Of a DNA stretch of 64,000 nucleotides, positions 43,914 through 53,191 are shown one piece after another. Under the pieces are notes generated by a model, which was not told the DNA's origin, did no database searches, and saw nothing but the letters and a program-made list of their open reading frames with translations. Position numbers and translations under genes: made by a program. This stretch comes from Glaciecola sp965660815 (GTDB lineage: Bacteria > Pseudomonadota > Gammaproteobacteria > Enterobacterales > Alteromonadaceae): contig CBFIBG010000006.1 in NCBI GenBank assembly GCA_965660815.1, positions 1 through 64,000 on the forward strand, given 5' to 3'. Every line of letters starts with the position of its first letter. Position 1 is the stretch's first letter.

Positions 43914-45509
43914 ATGAAAAACCATAACAACAAAGTTAAATGGTTGACTATTGCTGTTTCTCTCGCGTTTGCGCAACAAGCGGCTGCAGAGAACTTACCT
44001 AGTCATCAAACAGAAAATCAATGGTATAGCGATGCTCAAACTCAACTTATGGAAAAATTGAAAGTGAATAATCGTTTTAAAGCTAAAAACGTTATTCTAT
44101 TCGTTGGGGACGGAATGGGCATATCAACTTTGACCTCAGCCAGAATTTTACAAGGTCAGCAAAATAACATGATGGGTGAAGAAAACTATTTGAGTTTCGA
44201 AACCTTTCCTCACACAGCGCTAGTGAAAACATACAATGTAGATGCTCAAACACCTGATTCAGCGGGAACCATGACGGCGATGATGTCGGGCTTAAAAACA
44301 GATGTTGGCGTAATTGGAGTAGATGAAGATGTTGAACGTGGAGACTGTTCAACGCTTCTTGGAAACGAAGTGACCACAGCTCTAGAACTAGCAGAAATAA
44401 AAGGGCTATCAACTGGCATAATCTCTACTGCTAGAATTACTCACGCTACTCCAGCAGCCACTTATTCGAAATCAGCTGATAGAAATTGGGAAGACATCTC
44501 TGACATGCCAGAACAAGCAGTATCTGCTGGCTGTAAGGATATAGCGGACCAATTGATTAATTTTGAAACCTACCTCGAATCTCGATTTGCAGGTGTCGAT
44601 GTAGACGGAATTGAAGTGGCACTAGGGGGAGGGCGTCGTCACTTCCTACCTAAAGACGAAGCTTTCAATAGTCTTGATGCATCAAGCGCTGTGGAAGGCG
44701 ATCGAACTGATAGTAGAGACCTAACTGCAGAATGGCAAACTAAATACCCTAACGGTGTTTACGTATTTGATCAAACAGGTTTTGAGGGTATTGATACTGA
44801 AAGTACCGAAAGAGTATTTGGTCTATTTAATGAATCTCACATGCAGTATGAAGCCGATCGAGAAAATGATATTGCTGGTGAACCTAGCATCTCAGAAATG
44901 ACCGAAACGGCAATCAACGTGCTTGATAACAATGATAAAGGATTCTTTTTGATGGTTGAATCTGGCCGTATCGACCATGGTCACCACGCAGGAAGCGCAT
45001 ATAATGCATTGACTGATGCAATTGAGTTTTCTAACGCAGTGCAAAAAGCAGTGGAAATGACCAACCCAGAAGACACTCTTATTTTGGTGACGGCTGACCA
45101 TGGCCATGTATTTACGATTGCAGGCTACCCGAAACGTGGTAATCCAATTTTAGGGAAAGTAGTCACTGTTGGTGCTGAAGAGCCAGCATTAGCTTCAGAT
45201 GGACTTCCATATACGACACTGGGCTATACAAATGGTCGAGGAATGATGGATTTAATGAATGAAACAAACGCGGATGTTTCTTACTCAATGGATATTAATG
45301 CAGGAAGGAAAGATTTAAGTACAATTGATACAGCCACCACAGGCTTTCACCAAGAAGCACTTATTCCTTCTTCATCTGAAACACACTCAGGTGAGGATAT
45401 CTCTATTCACGCCACGGGACCAGGAGCTCAACTCGTTCAAGGTACTGTCGAACAAAACATGGTATTCCATATCATCAACCAATCACTTGATTTAACAACA
45501 GGCAATTAA
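43914..45509 (+). CDS. PhoA-type alkaline phosphatase (periplasmic)
   Basis: 531 aa from the ATG at 43914 (an ATG five codons upstream is possible). The signal peptide ends QAAAE. The alkaline-phosphatase fold has the metal-site Asp in NVILFVGDGMGI, nucleophile Ser116 in PDSAGTMTAMMSG, the RIDHGHHAG metal cluster and TADHGHVF. It releases phosphate from phosphomonoesters in the periplasm. It is followed after 10 bases by a close paralogue carrying a lipoprotein signal, and preceded by a Pho box, so phosphate starvation should induce the pair. An insert with GGGRRHFLPKD matches the bacterial PhoA/PhoD-like long forms. Confidence 0.93.
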   Translation: MKNHNNKVKWLTIAVSLAFAQQAAAENLPSHQTENQWYSDAQTQLMEKLKVNNRFKAKNVILFVGDGMGISTLTSARILQGQQNNMMGEENYLSFETFPHTALVKTYNVDAQTPDSAGTMTAMMSGLKTDVGVIGVDEDVERGDCSTLLGNEVTTALELAEIKGLSTGIISTARITHATPAATYSKSADRNWEDISDMPEQAVSAGCKDIADQLINFETYLESRFAGVDVDGIEVALGGGRRHFLPKDEAFNSLDASSAVEGDRTDSRDLTAEWQTKYPNGVYVFDQTGFEGIDTESTERVFGLFNESHMQYEADRENDIAGEPSISEMTETAINVLDNNDKGFFLMVESGRIDHGHHAGSAYNALTDAIEFSNAVQKAVEMTNPEDTLILVTADHGHVFTIAGYPKRGNPILGKVVTVGAEEPALASDGLPYTTLGYTNGRGMMDLMNETNADVSYSMDINAGRKDLSTIDTATTGFHQEALIPSSSETHSGEDISIHATGPGAQLVQGTVEQNMVFHIINQSLDLTTGN

Positions 45510-45519
45510 GGAGAGGGTC

Positions 45520-47436
45520 ATGAAATCATTAAAATATACATTAATTGCCGCAGCAGTAGTTGGCTTAAGTGCTTGTTCCCTTGATGGCGACGATGGCACG
45601 AATGGGCAAGATGGCGCACCTGGACAAGACGGAGCTGCTGGCTTAACGAGTCTACTGGTTCAAACCGCACTGGCGTCTGGTGATGTCAACTGCCCAAATG
45701 GTGGCACTCAATTAGATTCAGGCCTAGATACCAATGCTGATGGTAGCCTTGATTCAAGCGAAGTAACCAGCACCTCATATGCATGTAACCCTGGTGTGAC
45801 TGCAGTTAGTAGCACAGAGTTACTGAATAACTTGAATAACGACTGGTATGTGCAGGGTGAATTAGCGGCTCAGCGAGCTAAACAAAACTGGATCCAAGCC
45901 ACGTCTGTTAATAATTTAGATACTGTGAGCAAGTTGTCGGTCACTCAATACAAAACAGATAATGTTGTCGAGCAACAAAACTTAGTTAATACACTTCGCG
46001 GACAAGCTAAAAACGTTATTTTGTTTATTGGCGACGGCATGGGCATAAGCACTGTTACAGCGGCTCGTATTTTAGACGGTCAAATGAAAGACCAACTAGG
46101 CGAAGAAAACAGTTTATCGTTTGGACGTTTCCCGTTTGCTGGATTAGCAAAAACCTATAATGTCGATGCACAAACTCCAGATTCAGCGGGCACCATGACG
46201 GCAATGATGTCAGGGATCAAAACTGATGTAGGCGTTGTAGGCATTGATGAAGATGTTGAAAGAGGAAATTGTGATACGCAAGACGGTAATGAACTCGTAA
46301 CAGCCTTGGAACAAGCAGAGTTAGCAGGAAAATCTACGGGTATCATTTCAACCGCTAGAATTACTCATGCAACGCCTGCAGCGACTTATGCGAAAGCAGC
46401 AGATAGAAACTGGGAAGATGTCTCGGATATGCCTGAAGAAGCTGTTCAATCGGGATGTAAAGACATTGCTGATCAGCTAGTGAATTTCGAAGACTATCTA
46501 GAATCTCGTTTTGATGGTGTCGATATAGACGGAATCGAAGTTGCTTTTGGCGGTGGCCGTCGTCATTTCCTCCCTAGAGATTCAGCGTTTAACAGCCCAG
46601 ATGCCTCAAGTTCAGTTGAAGGTGATAGAACAGATAATCGCGACCTGACTGCAGAGTGGCAAAGCAAATACCCTAATGGTGTATATGTATTTGATCAAAG
46701 CGGATTTGATGGAATTGATACAGAAACGACGGAGCGCGTGTTTGGCTTATTCAATGAATCGCATATGCAATATTCAGCAGATCGTGAAAACGATATAGCA
46801 GGCGAGCCTAGCCTTACCGAGCTTACTGAAACTGCTATTAATATTCTAAACAATAATAACCAAGGTTTCTTCTTGATGGTTGAGTCTGGTCGTATTGATC
46901 ATTCACACCATGCTGGAAATGCGTATGGTGCTTTGTCAGACACGATTGAATTTGCAAGTGCGGTATCAAGAGCCGACGAACTTACTAGCGATGAAGATAC
47001 CCTAATCATTGTTACTGCTGACCATGGTCATGTTTTTACGATTGCTGGCTATCCGAAACGCGGTAATCCAATACTAGGTAAAGTGGTTAGCGTGGGTTCA
47101 GATGAACCGGCTTCTGCTAGCGATGGCCTGCCTTACACCACGCTTGGTTACACCAATGGCAGAGGTTTCCGTGATTTTGGCGACGCTAGTACAAATCCTG
47201 ATGCCACCTACGGATTCGATGCTGACACCGGTCGTAAAGATTTAACTGATGTCAATACTTTATCACCAGGTTTCCACCAGGAAGCATTGGTACCATTAAG
47301 TTCAGAAACGCACTCAGGTGAAGACATTGGCATTTATGCTAAAGGCCCAGGCGCCTTCCTTGTAAATGGCACTAATGAGCAAAATATGGTCTACCACATC
47401 ATGGCATACATGGCTGACTTAAATAACACTAATTAG
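45520..47436 (+). CDS. Lipoprotein alkaline phosphatase with collagen-like and EF-hand-like linker
   Basis: 638 aa. The lipoprotein signal is VVGLSAC (Cys19), then a Gly-x-x linker (GDDGTNGQDGAPGQDGAAG). Next is a small domain (about 45-95) with DTNADGSLDSSE, an EF-hand-like calcium loop, and paired Cys. The catalytic body (about 160-635) is closely similar to the phosphatase just upstream (same GDGMGIST, PDSAGTMTAMMSG with Ser222, RIDHSHHAG, TADHGHVF). It is therefore a tandem duplicate re-targeted to the outer membrane or cell surface. Note RIDHSHHAG against RIDHGHHAG. AAGGAGAGGG precedes the ATG and it shares the operon. Confidence 0.93.
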   Translation: MKSLKYTLIAAAVVGLSACSLDGDDGTNGQDGAPGQDGAAGLTSLLVQTALASGDVNCPNGGTQLDSGLDTNADGSLDSSEVTSTSYACNPGVTAVSSTELLNNLNNDWYVQGELAAQRAKQNWIQATSVNNLDTVSKLSVTQYKTDNVVEQQNLVNTLRGQAKNVILFIGDGMGISTVTAARILDGQMKDQLGEENSLSFGRFPFAGLAKTYNVDAQTPDSAGTMTAMMSGIKTDVGVVGIDEDVERGNCDTQDGNELVTALEQAELAGKSTGIISTARITHATPAATYAKAADRNWEDVSDMPEEAVQSGCKDIADQLVNFEDYLESRFDGVDIDGIEVAFGGGRRHFLPRDSAFNSPDASSSVEGDRTDNRDLTAEWQSKYPNGVYVFDQSGFDGIDTETTERVFGLFNESHMQYSADRENDIAGEPSLTELTETAINILNNNNQGFFLMVESGRIDHSHHAGNAYGALSDTIEFASAVSRADELTSDEDTLIIVTADHGHVFTIAGYPKRGNPILGKVVSVGSDEPASASDGLPYTTLGYTNGRGFRDFGDASTNPDATYGFDADTGRKDLTDVNTLSPGFHQEALVPLSSETHSGEDIGIYAKGPGAFLVNGTNEQNMVYHIMAYMADLNNTN

Positions 47437-47458
47437 TACTTTAATTAAAGCGCTTACT

Positions 47459-47490
47459 GCGCAGCTCTGATAAGCGAGCTGCGCTTTTTT
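47459..47490 (+). terminator. Terminator of phosphatase operon
   Basis: GCGCAGCTC and GAGCTGCGC form a perfect 9-bp stem with an eight-base loop, directly followed by TTTTTT. Confidence 0.9.
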
Positions 47491-47513
47491 ATTTAACAAA
47501 TTAAGAGGATCAC

Positions 47514-48254
47514 ATGCGAAACATTACTTTCTTTTGTTGTATTTTTGCGTGTTTAACAAGCATTACGCAAGCAACTACGCTTCAGTGCGACATTCCGTCT
47601 AGTATTAAATATTCGATAGACAATAAAGCATTAAACAAACAAACTGAACTCCATCTGTACAGAACCGAAAGAGCAGTGGCACACCACTATCCGGCAACTC
47701 AAATTACAGAAGCTTGGGAGCTTAACGCGGCAAACATGATAAAACCGACTAGGTTCTTTGATGCTCATGCAAGGGCCATAGAATATCAACCCAACGAAAG
47801 CGTACACGGTAAAATTGAGAAAGATTTTAGTTATCGATACCAGTTAATTAGCGAACGCGTATTACAAAAAGCACACGTAGAGAAAACAGTATCTGAGGGT
47901 TGCCAACTAGCACAAGTACTTCATGTGAAAACTAAAAACAGGGAGTTTGAAGTTGAGTACTTACCTAACATAAAAACCGTTGTGTCTTTTGTAATGAAAG
48001 ACCTAAATGGTAATATATTGGAAAGATGGAAGTTAACTGAAAAAAGTAGCGACAGAACGATAGCTGTTTCTTTTTTCGATGTGCGATATGCGTATCAGTC
48101 GGACGATTTTGCCGATATTGGAGACGCTCATCACGATCCATTTTTGAACTCAATGGTTAACTTAGGCTTTATAGAAGCGGGAGCAAGTGGTTTTTATCAA
48201 GCCCATAAAGATGGCTCAGTAGAGTCTTTAGGCACACATCAGCATCATCATTAA
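47514..48254 (+). CDS. Secreted protein of unknown function, next to phosphatases
   Basis: 246 aa. The signal peptide ends TQATTLQC (Cys after cleavage; no clear lipobox). The body is mixed alpha/beta (LHLYRTERAVAHHYPATQ, TEAWELNAANMI, RFFDAHARAIEYQPNE, HVKTKNREFEVEYLP) and ends in a His-rich HQHHH tail that could bind metal. I do not recognise a family. It starts 24 bases after the phosphatase terminator with AAGAGGATCAC upstream, so it is transcribed by read-through or from a promoter overlapping the terminator. Its position suggests a role in phosphate or metal supply for the phosphatases, but this is only association. Confidence 0.7.
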   Translation: MRNITFFCCIFACLTSITQATTLQCDIPSSIKYSIDNKALNKQTELHLYRTERAVAHHYPATQITEAWELNAANMIKPTRFFDAHARAIEYQPNESVHGKIEKDFSYRYQLISERVLQKAHVEKTVSEGCQLAQVLHVKTKNREFEVEYLPNIKTVVSFVMKDLNGNILERWKLTEKSSDRTIAVSFFDVRYAYQSDDFADIGDAHHDPFLNSMVNLGFIEAGASGFYQAHKDGSVESLGTHQHHH

Positions 48255-48260
48255 TAGTCA

Positions 48261-48291
48261 TCACCCTCTTATTGACTTTTCAAGAGGGTGA
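48261..48291 (+). terminator. Hairpin after secreted protein gene
   Basis: TCACCCTCTT pairs with AAGAGGGTGA (10 bp, 11-base loop) seven bases after the stop. No T-tract follows, so it is a weak terminator or a transcript-end stabiliser. Confidence 0.55.
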
Positions 48292-48356
48292 AACTATCAA
48301 CGCAGAATATCTGTATGCTGCCAAAATCATGTTAGTAATTTGCCCCACTTAAGAAG

Positions 48357-48779
48357 CTACTGATTATTCGACACTTTTTTTAAAAACGCGCCTCTTTCAA
48401 TCGGCTTCATCTTCTTAACTGGCAGTTGCCAGTCTTTGGTCTGATTGATTTGATGATGGGTGGGTAACTGCCAAGGTACGATTGTTAATACTTGAGGCTG
48501 CTCTTTGTTAGCTCTAATCGTATCTTCAAGTTTCAGTACTTTTGAAGAACTGGTTCGTGAACTGGGCATTTGGTTCTGCAGGTTTGCTGAGGCTTTTTGG
48601 TTTGTGGTGCTCTTTTCATCAATCAACTTATTCTCAGAAAGAACAGGTTGCGGTTTTACTTCGCTCGTATTCTGCTGTTCTTTTTCGTCCGCCCAAACTA
48701 CACAAACAAGGCTATACAAGCAAATAACGACTGCGGTTGTGACTGACAAAAACTGTTTATGTATCACTGTCAATTTCAT
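48357..48779 (-). CDS. Small secreted protein of the envelope cluster, unknown function
   Basis: 140 aa from the ATG at 48779 with a GAAG-type site upstream; an upstream in-frame ATG at 48857 would overlap the previous gene and spoil the signal peptide. A signal peptide covers about 1-32 (VVWADE). The mature part is low-complexity (Gln/Ser/Lys-rich, about 33-85) with a short conserved-looking tail (LTIVPWQLPTHHQINQ, DWQLPVKKMKPIERGAFLKK) in which WQLP occurs twice. No known domain. It is the last gene of the 11-gene operon. Confidence 0.6.
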   Translation of the reverse strand: MKLTVIHKQFLSVTTAVVICLYSLVCVVWADEKEQQNTSEVKPQPVLSENKLIDEKSTTNQKASANLQNQMPSSRTSSSKVLKLEDTIRANKEQPQVLTIVPWQLPTHHQINQTKDWQLPVKKMKPIERGAFLKKVSNNQ

Positions 48780-48804
48780 AATTGATTTCTTCAATGGGTT
48801 AGGG

Positions 48805-49734
48805 TTAGTTGCCAGCTTGCTGACTGGCCAGAGTTTTAATTTGCCTATCAACATCAATAATCCAGCGGTTAACTAGTACCAAGTCTTTTTTTAGTTGCTT
48901 TAACTCCACCTTATTCAATGATTTTTGCACAACTTTGGACTTCGGTTCGATGACGTTGGTCAGTGCTTCCTGGGCTTTGATCGAGTTATCCTCGTCTTTT
49001 ACTAATGTCACAGCCTTTTTACTTGAGATTAAGACTTTTCCTTCATGCATAGCCAGTTGATAGGTCAATAAAGCTTGATAAGCTTTATAATCTTCCAAAG
49101 CTTGTTCCTTATTGTTTAAATAGAGATCGTTTAATACTGCTCTGTTACGGTAACTTTCTGGTCTACTAGGTTGTGATTGAATCGCTTGAGTATACAAAGA
49201 ATAGGCTCTTGAAAAGTTACCTTGCTCGCGCATGTGTTTTCCAAGACGATTGGCTGCGGTCGCATTTTTTTTGTTATTATTAAGGGCCTGTTGATAATAT
49301 TGTAACGCTTGCTGAGTCTGTCCACTTGATAGTGCGATATCACCTGCTAACACATATATCTGGCTTGGTAACCTAGCCTCCTGTCTGAATAAAAGGTCAA
49401 GTTTATTTTGGGCAGCTATGTATTCTTGCTTTTCAATGTCCTCTAAAGCATCTTTTATTTTACGTTCAATACTGGCGGCTAATGGTAATTTAGTTGCTTG
49501 GAACTTATCTTCTTTATTCACCAGAGATTCTGCTAGTAACATTATGTCTTTATTGTCTTCATTCTTGCCGTCCAAGACCATCATAGTTTCTTGGTGCTGA
49601 CTACTACTATTTGATGTTGGTGCTGTTTTGAAAGCAGATTGCGATGCGCATCCGCTGATAGAAATCAAACCGACTATCAATAATAGCGCCAGAAATCGAG
49701 TATTTACTTGCATTAAGATTGGGTTAAAAATCAT
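48805..49734 (-). CDS. TPR lipoprotein of the envelope cluster
   Basis: 309 aa. Signal with lipobox SISGC (Cys near 28). Residues about 105-220 hold at least three TPR units (YIAAQNKLDLLFRQEARLP, QTQQALQYYQQALNNNKKNA, GNFSRAYSLYTQAIQSQPSR), followed by a coiled-coil C-terminus (VVQKSLNKVELKQLKKDL). It should be a periplasmic-face scaffold anchored in a membrane. It overlaps the preceding giant TPR gene by 11 bases; an ATG at 49713 is an alternative start. Confidence 0.8.
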   Translation of the reverse strand: MIFNPILMQVNTRFLALLLIVGLISISGCASQSAFKTAPTSNSSSQHQETMMVLDGKNEDNKDIMLLAESLVNKEDKFQATKLPLAASIERKIKDALEDIEKQEYIAAQNKLDLLFRQEARLPSQIYVLAGDIALSSGQTQQALQYYQQALNNNKKNATAANRLGKHMREQGNFSRAYSLYTQAIQSQPSRPESYRNRAVLNDLYLNNKEQALEDYKAYQALLTYQLAMHEGKVLISSKKAVTLVKDEDNSIKAQEALTNVIEPKSKVVQKSLNKVELKQLKKDLVLVNRWIIDVDRQIKTLASQQAGN

Positions 49735-52700
49735 CTATTGTAATCTCTGGCAATTGTTCTGGTTTATCGTATCGAGCTGGCATTATCTTTTTCAACGCGT
49801 CAAAACTCGCTTTTACCCACTGATCATAAATACCATCTGACGTTCTCGACGCATTTTGTTCATACAGTGTAATTGCCGTTTCCTCAAAAGGATAAGCTTG
49901 CTCTTCTAGTAATATTTCATATTGCGCCATTTCCAATGGCGTTAGGCCAGCCGGTCTTTGTGAATCCATGAGATCGCTTGCCAACACTTGATATAGCTTA
50001 GCCAATTGATGGTTAGCGTCAGTCACGTAATCTTGACTACCTAATTGTATCACCTGCTCATATTTTTCTATTGCTAGAGTCAGCGCTTTTTGCTTTCTCT
50101 CCAAACTTTCTTCCACAGGCTCAATCAATTTAATCTTAGTGAATGCCGCATCTGCATCTTTTGCAAATACCATAGATGACATTGAGGCTAGGTAAGTTGA
50201 CCGTGCAGTTATCGAATCTGGGCGCTCGCGCATTAGCTCTAGCTGAGTTTGGATCATTTTGTTTAACCAAAATCGTCGCTTGCGGTCTTCATTATTCGTT
50301 CGATAATGCTCGCTCAGCCAAAACCGGGCCTCGTTAGCATCTGTGAAAGGTTCAGGATATGCATGAGCATATTTTCTAAAATGAATTTTAGCCTGCTCAA
50401 GCTGGTCGGCCTTTTCAAAATATTGCGCGGCTTGATACAACGCAAGCCGACCCTGTTCGCTAGTAGGTGCATTTTGATAAGTCTTGAGTAAAATTGCAGC
50501 CGCTTTTGGCCAATCCTCAAGCTTTTCGTAAGCAACGAATAATCGATTATCAATACCTTTCGACAACTCATGAGAAGGATAGCGTTGCTTAAACGCGATA
50601 AATGTATCGATTGAATTTTGCCATTGACCCAATAAGGTATAATAAACTGCCGCGTCAAACTGAGCCGCTAGGCGAAACTCACTGTTTGGCGTTTCTGTTA
50701 CTACTTTTAATAGAAGCTCCAGACCCGTTTCTATAATTTCTATTTGACGAACCGATAGCTGCTCTGTGCTGGTGATTTTTTGTTTGACAAGGCTGTCGGT
50801 ATCTAGAGTATTGCTTACGAGCAAACGTTCAGCTTGTTTGTAAATACTTGCGGCTAACAAATCGTCGATTTCAAATAGCTTGTCAGCATATTGGGCTTTA
50901 TCAGCGTTATTGGAACTTTCAATCCGACGTTGATAATACTTCGATAATTGTCTGTAGGCTAATTCCGCAACAGCAAATTTAGTTTGGGCGAATTCGCTAT
51001 GAGCAAGCACCAACATCGCTGATTCTTGCTTTTGAATATCTATGGTATGAGGTAAAAGTGCATTTGTGATTGACGCGCTTTGGTTTTTCAACTCATTTCG
51101 AAGAATTTCATTCTGAACTCCCTCTAGCGAGCTAAGTGACGTTAACACGTTATTGGGATCTATTTGAAACACTTGGGAGTTTGCTAGCAACCAAAATGCC
51201 CATTCTTGAGCAGCCAAATAGTGTTCATTATTGAATAAGTCCTGCATGAGATTTAAGGTGACTAACGGCGCTCTGCTATCTTCGCCAAAACGATTAATAA
51301 ATATTGCCTGACTTTTTCGGTATGAGTGTTTAACAATATCGTGACGCGTTAGTTGATTAGCTTGTCCAACACCTTTATCAATCTCTTGTTGCTGATCCAA
51401 TAAATTATCATAGGCTAGCAGTGCCGCATAAGCAGCTTCTTTTGGCTCTGGTTCGCCTGTGGATTCGTCATTAAATGCGTAGGTTTCGAACGCATCTATC
51501 GCTTCTTGAAAACGGCCTAAAGCAAACAAGCCTTCTGCCATGTAAAAGCGCAACCTAGGGGTTGATTCATGAAACACAAACGTATCGATAAAGGTCGCAT
51601 AATAATCAACAGCTCGTGTATAAGCTTGTCGCGAAAGTTCGGATAATTGAGTTGCGCTTGTAACCTTTAAAATATCGGAGCCGTCACTTAAATCCCCTTG
51701 CGAAAAACCTGGTTTATAGTCTTTTTCAAGCACCCGCGAAGGATCGGCCTCCACTGCTAAACGGTGTAACCTTTGCGCCAAGCTGTGCTCAGTTTGCGCC
51801 AATTCTTTTAAAAATTGTTTTAAATAGGGAGCGGCTTGTCTGCCAAGGGGCGTGTCAATTCCCCCTTGCAAATTGGACGATAGCGAATATGTTTTGACAA
51901 ATAGTTCTTTCCCTTGAAGGATCTTATCTGGAAATTGACCCAACACGTAGGCATCTATATGACGGATAAAAAACTCTACGGCTCTAGGGTGTGCAGGCTG
52001 ATTTTGAGCATAAAACGATAAGACTCTGGCACTGTCTTGGTAGCGACTCTCGTCTAGGTATTGCTGAGCCAGTTCGCTGTATATAAGGTGATCAAAGTTG
52101 CGGCCACCAACAGACTCAAAAAATGCAGCAATAGCTTTAGCGTTTCCTTGATAGGAGAACGTAAGCGCCATAACCCTTACAGCATCTTTTATCAATCTAA
52201 GCTCTCCGTTAGAAAACGGCAGTTGGTCAACTGTAGTGGACAACAGATCTAGTTGAGCAATTGAACTAGAAGTAGATAAACTGGTGTCAAGCATGATGGT
52301 AAAACTTTCCATTGCGTCTTGATACTTATCTAGCTTAAATTCTGACCATCCCAACATGTAGGCGGATATGACATAAAAATTGGTTGCTTCAAGGCCAACC
52401 TGTTGATTAGACGTGGCATAAGACACAACCTTGTTATAAAAAATTGCTGCATCGCTATAACGTTGACGATTAAAGTAATATTCCCCTATTCTAAAATAGA
52501 GTTCGATATGATAAGCCGTTGTCCCAAAGGTTTTCTCGTCGAACACAGTGATGAATTGCTGAGCTATCTTAAGGCTTTGATCGGGTTGTGCGTTTAAATC
52601 TAAGGCTCTGACTAATTGGTACATCGCGTCCATGTGTTTGCGATTGAGTGCGGCTTGCTCTGCTGAAATGGGCACTGAGTCAACTGCCCGATAAAGCTTA

Positions 52701-53191
52701 AAATTAGCAATTGCTTGTTCGTATTCTTTTATTGCATCGCTTAACTTTGCTTTTTCAAGCTCTAGACTCTGATTTTGTTGCGTGGACCCATCTGTTGTTT
52801 GCAATTGTTCTTCGGCAAGCAACATCTTTATATCTGCGAGCCTAAAAGCGACTTGCTGCTTTTGCACAGGATCTTTAATAAGTGGCAATAATTTTTCATA
52901 CTGCACTTTCTTTTCTTCCAAGCTGAGATAAGGCACGTCTAGAGCTTGTTTTACCAGTGGTTGCAAATCCAAACTTTTCAAGCTGGGCCTTCTAGTTTTG
53001 CCTTCCAATAACTTGTCTCTTTTCGCCAACTCTTCACTATTTAATCCTAACGTCTGCGAACGAGAAGACTCTGTGCCATCAATAAATCCTGCACAACCAA
53101 AAAGAGTGACCAACGCGGTACTTAGGATCAGCGTTTTGAAAAAAACAGCGTCAAAGCTAAAGCGATGTTTATCAAATTGGCAAAAAATCAT
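49724..53191 (-). CDS. Giant TPR lipoprotein of the envelope cluster
   Basis: 1155 aa. The lipoprotein signal ends LVTLFGC (Cys near 33). Nearly the whole length is tetratricopeptide-like helix pairs: recognisable units include KYQDAMESFTIMLDT, ALGRFQEAIDAFETYAFND, LGQWQNSIDTFIAFKQRYPS and KADQLEQAKIHFRKYAHAYP. These Tol-Pal/YbgF-like repeats usually assemble protein complexes at the envelope. The size and position parallel the large TPR proteins of the myxobacterial Glt gliding machinery. AGAGG precedes the ATG, which overlaps the preceding gene by four bases (ATGA). Confidence 0.85.
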   Translation of the reverse strand: MIFCQFDKHRFSFDAVFFKTLILSTALVTLFGCAGFIDGTESSRSQTLGLNSEELAKRDKLLEGKTRRPSLKSLDLQPLVKQALDVPYLSLEEKKVQYEKLLPLIKDPVQKQQVAFRLADIKMLLAEEQLQTTDGSTQQNQSLELEKAKLSDAIKEYEQAIANFKLYRAVDSVPISAEQAALNRKHMDAMYQLVRALDLNAQPDQSLKIAQQFITVFDEKTFGTTAYHIELYFRIGEYYFNRQRYSDAAIFYNKVVSYATSNQQVGLEATNFYVISAYMLGWSEFKLDKYQDAMESFTIMLDTSLSTSSSIAQLDLLSTTVDQLPFSNGELRLIKDAVRVMALTFSYQGNAKAIAAFFESVGGRNFDHLIYSELAQQYLDESRYQDSARVLSFYAQNQPAHPRAVEFFIRHIDAYVLGQFPDKILQGKELFVKTYSLSSNLQGGIDTPLGRQAAPYLKQFLKELAQTEHSLAQRLHRLAVEADPSRVLEKDYKPGFSQGDLSDGSDILKVTSATQLSELSRQAYTRAVDYYATFIDTFVFHESTPRLRFYMAEGLFALGRFQEAIDAFETYAFNDESTGEPEPKEAAYAALLAYDNLLDQQQEIDKGVGQANQLTRHDIVKHSYRKSQAIFINRFGEDSRAPLVTLNLMQDLFNNEHYLAAQEWAFWLLANSQVFQIDPNNVLTSLSSLEGVQNEILRNELKNQSASITNALLPHTIDIQKQESAMLVLAHSEFAQTKFAVAELAYRQLSKYYQRRIESSNNADKAQYADKLFEIDDLLAASIYKQAERLLVSNTLDTDSLVKQKITSTEQLSVRQIEIIETGLELLLKVVTETPNSEFRLAAQFDAAVYYTLLGQWQNSIDTFIAFKQRYPSHELSKGIDNRLFVAYEKLEDWPKAAAILLKTYQNAPTSEQGRLALYQAAQYFEKADQLEQAKIHFRKYAHAYPEPFTDANEARFWLSEHYRTNNEDRKRRFWLNKMIQTQLELMRERPDSITARSTYLASMSSMVFAKDADAAFTKIKLIEPVEESLERKQKALTLAIEKYEQVIQLGSQDYVTDANHQLAKLYQVLASDLMDSQRPAGLTPLEMAQYEILLEEQAYPFEETAITLYEQNASRTSDGIYDQWVKASFDALKKIMPARYDKPEQLPEITIDDF

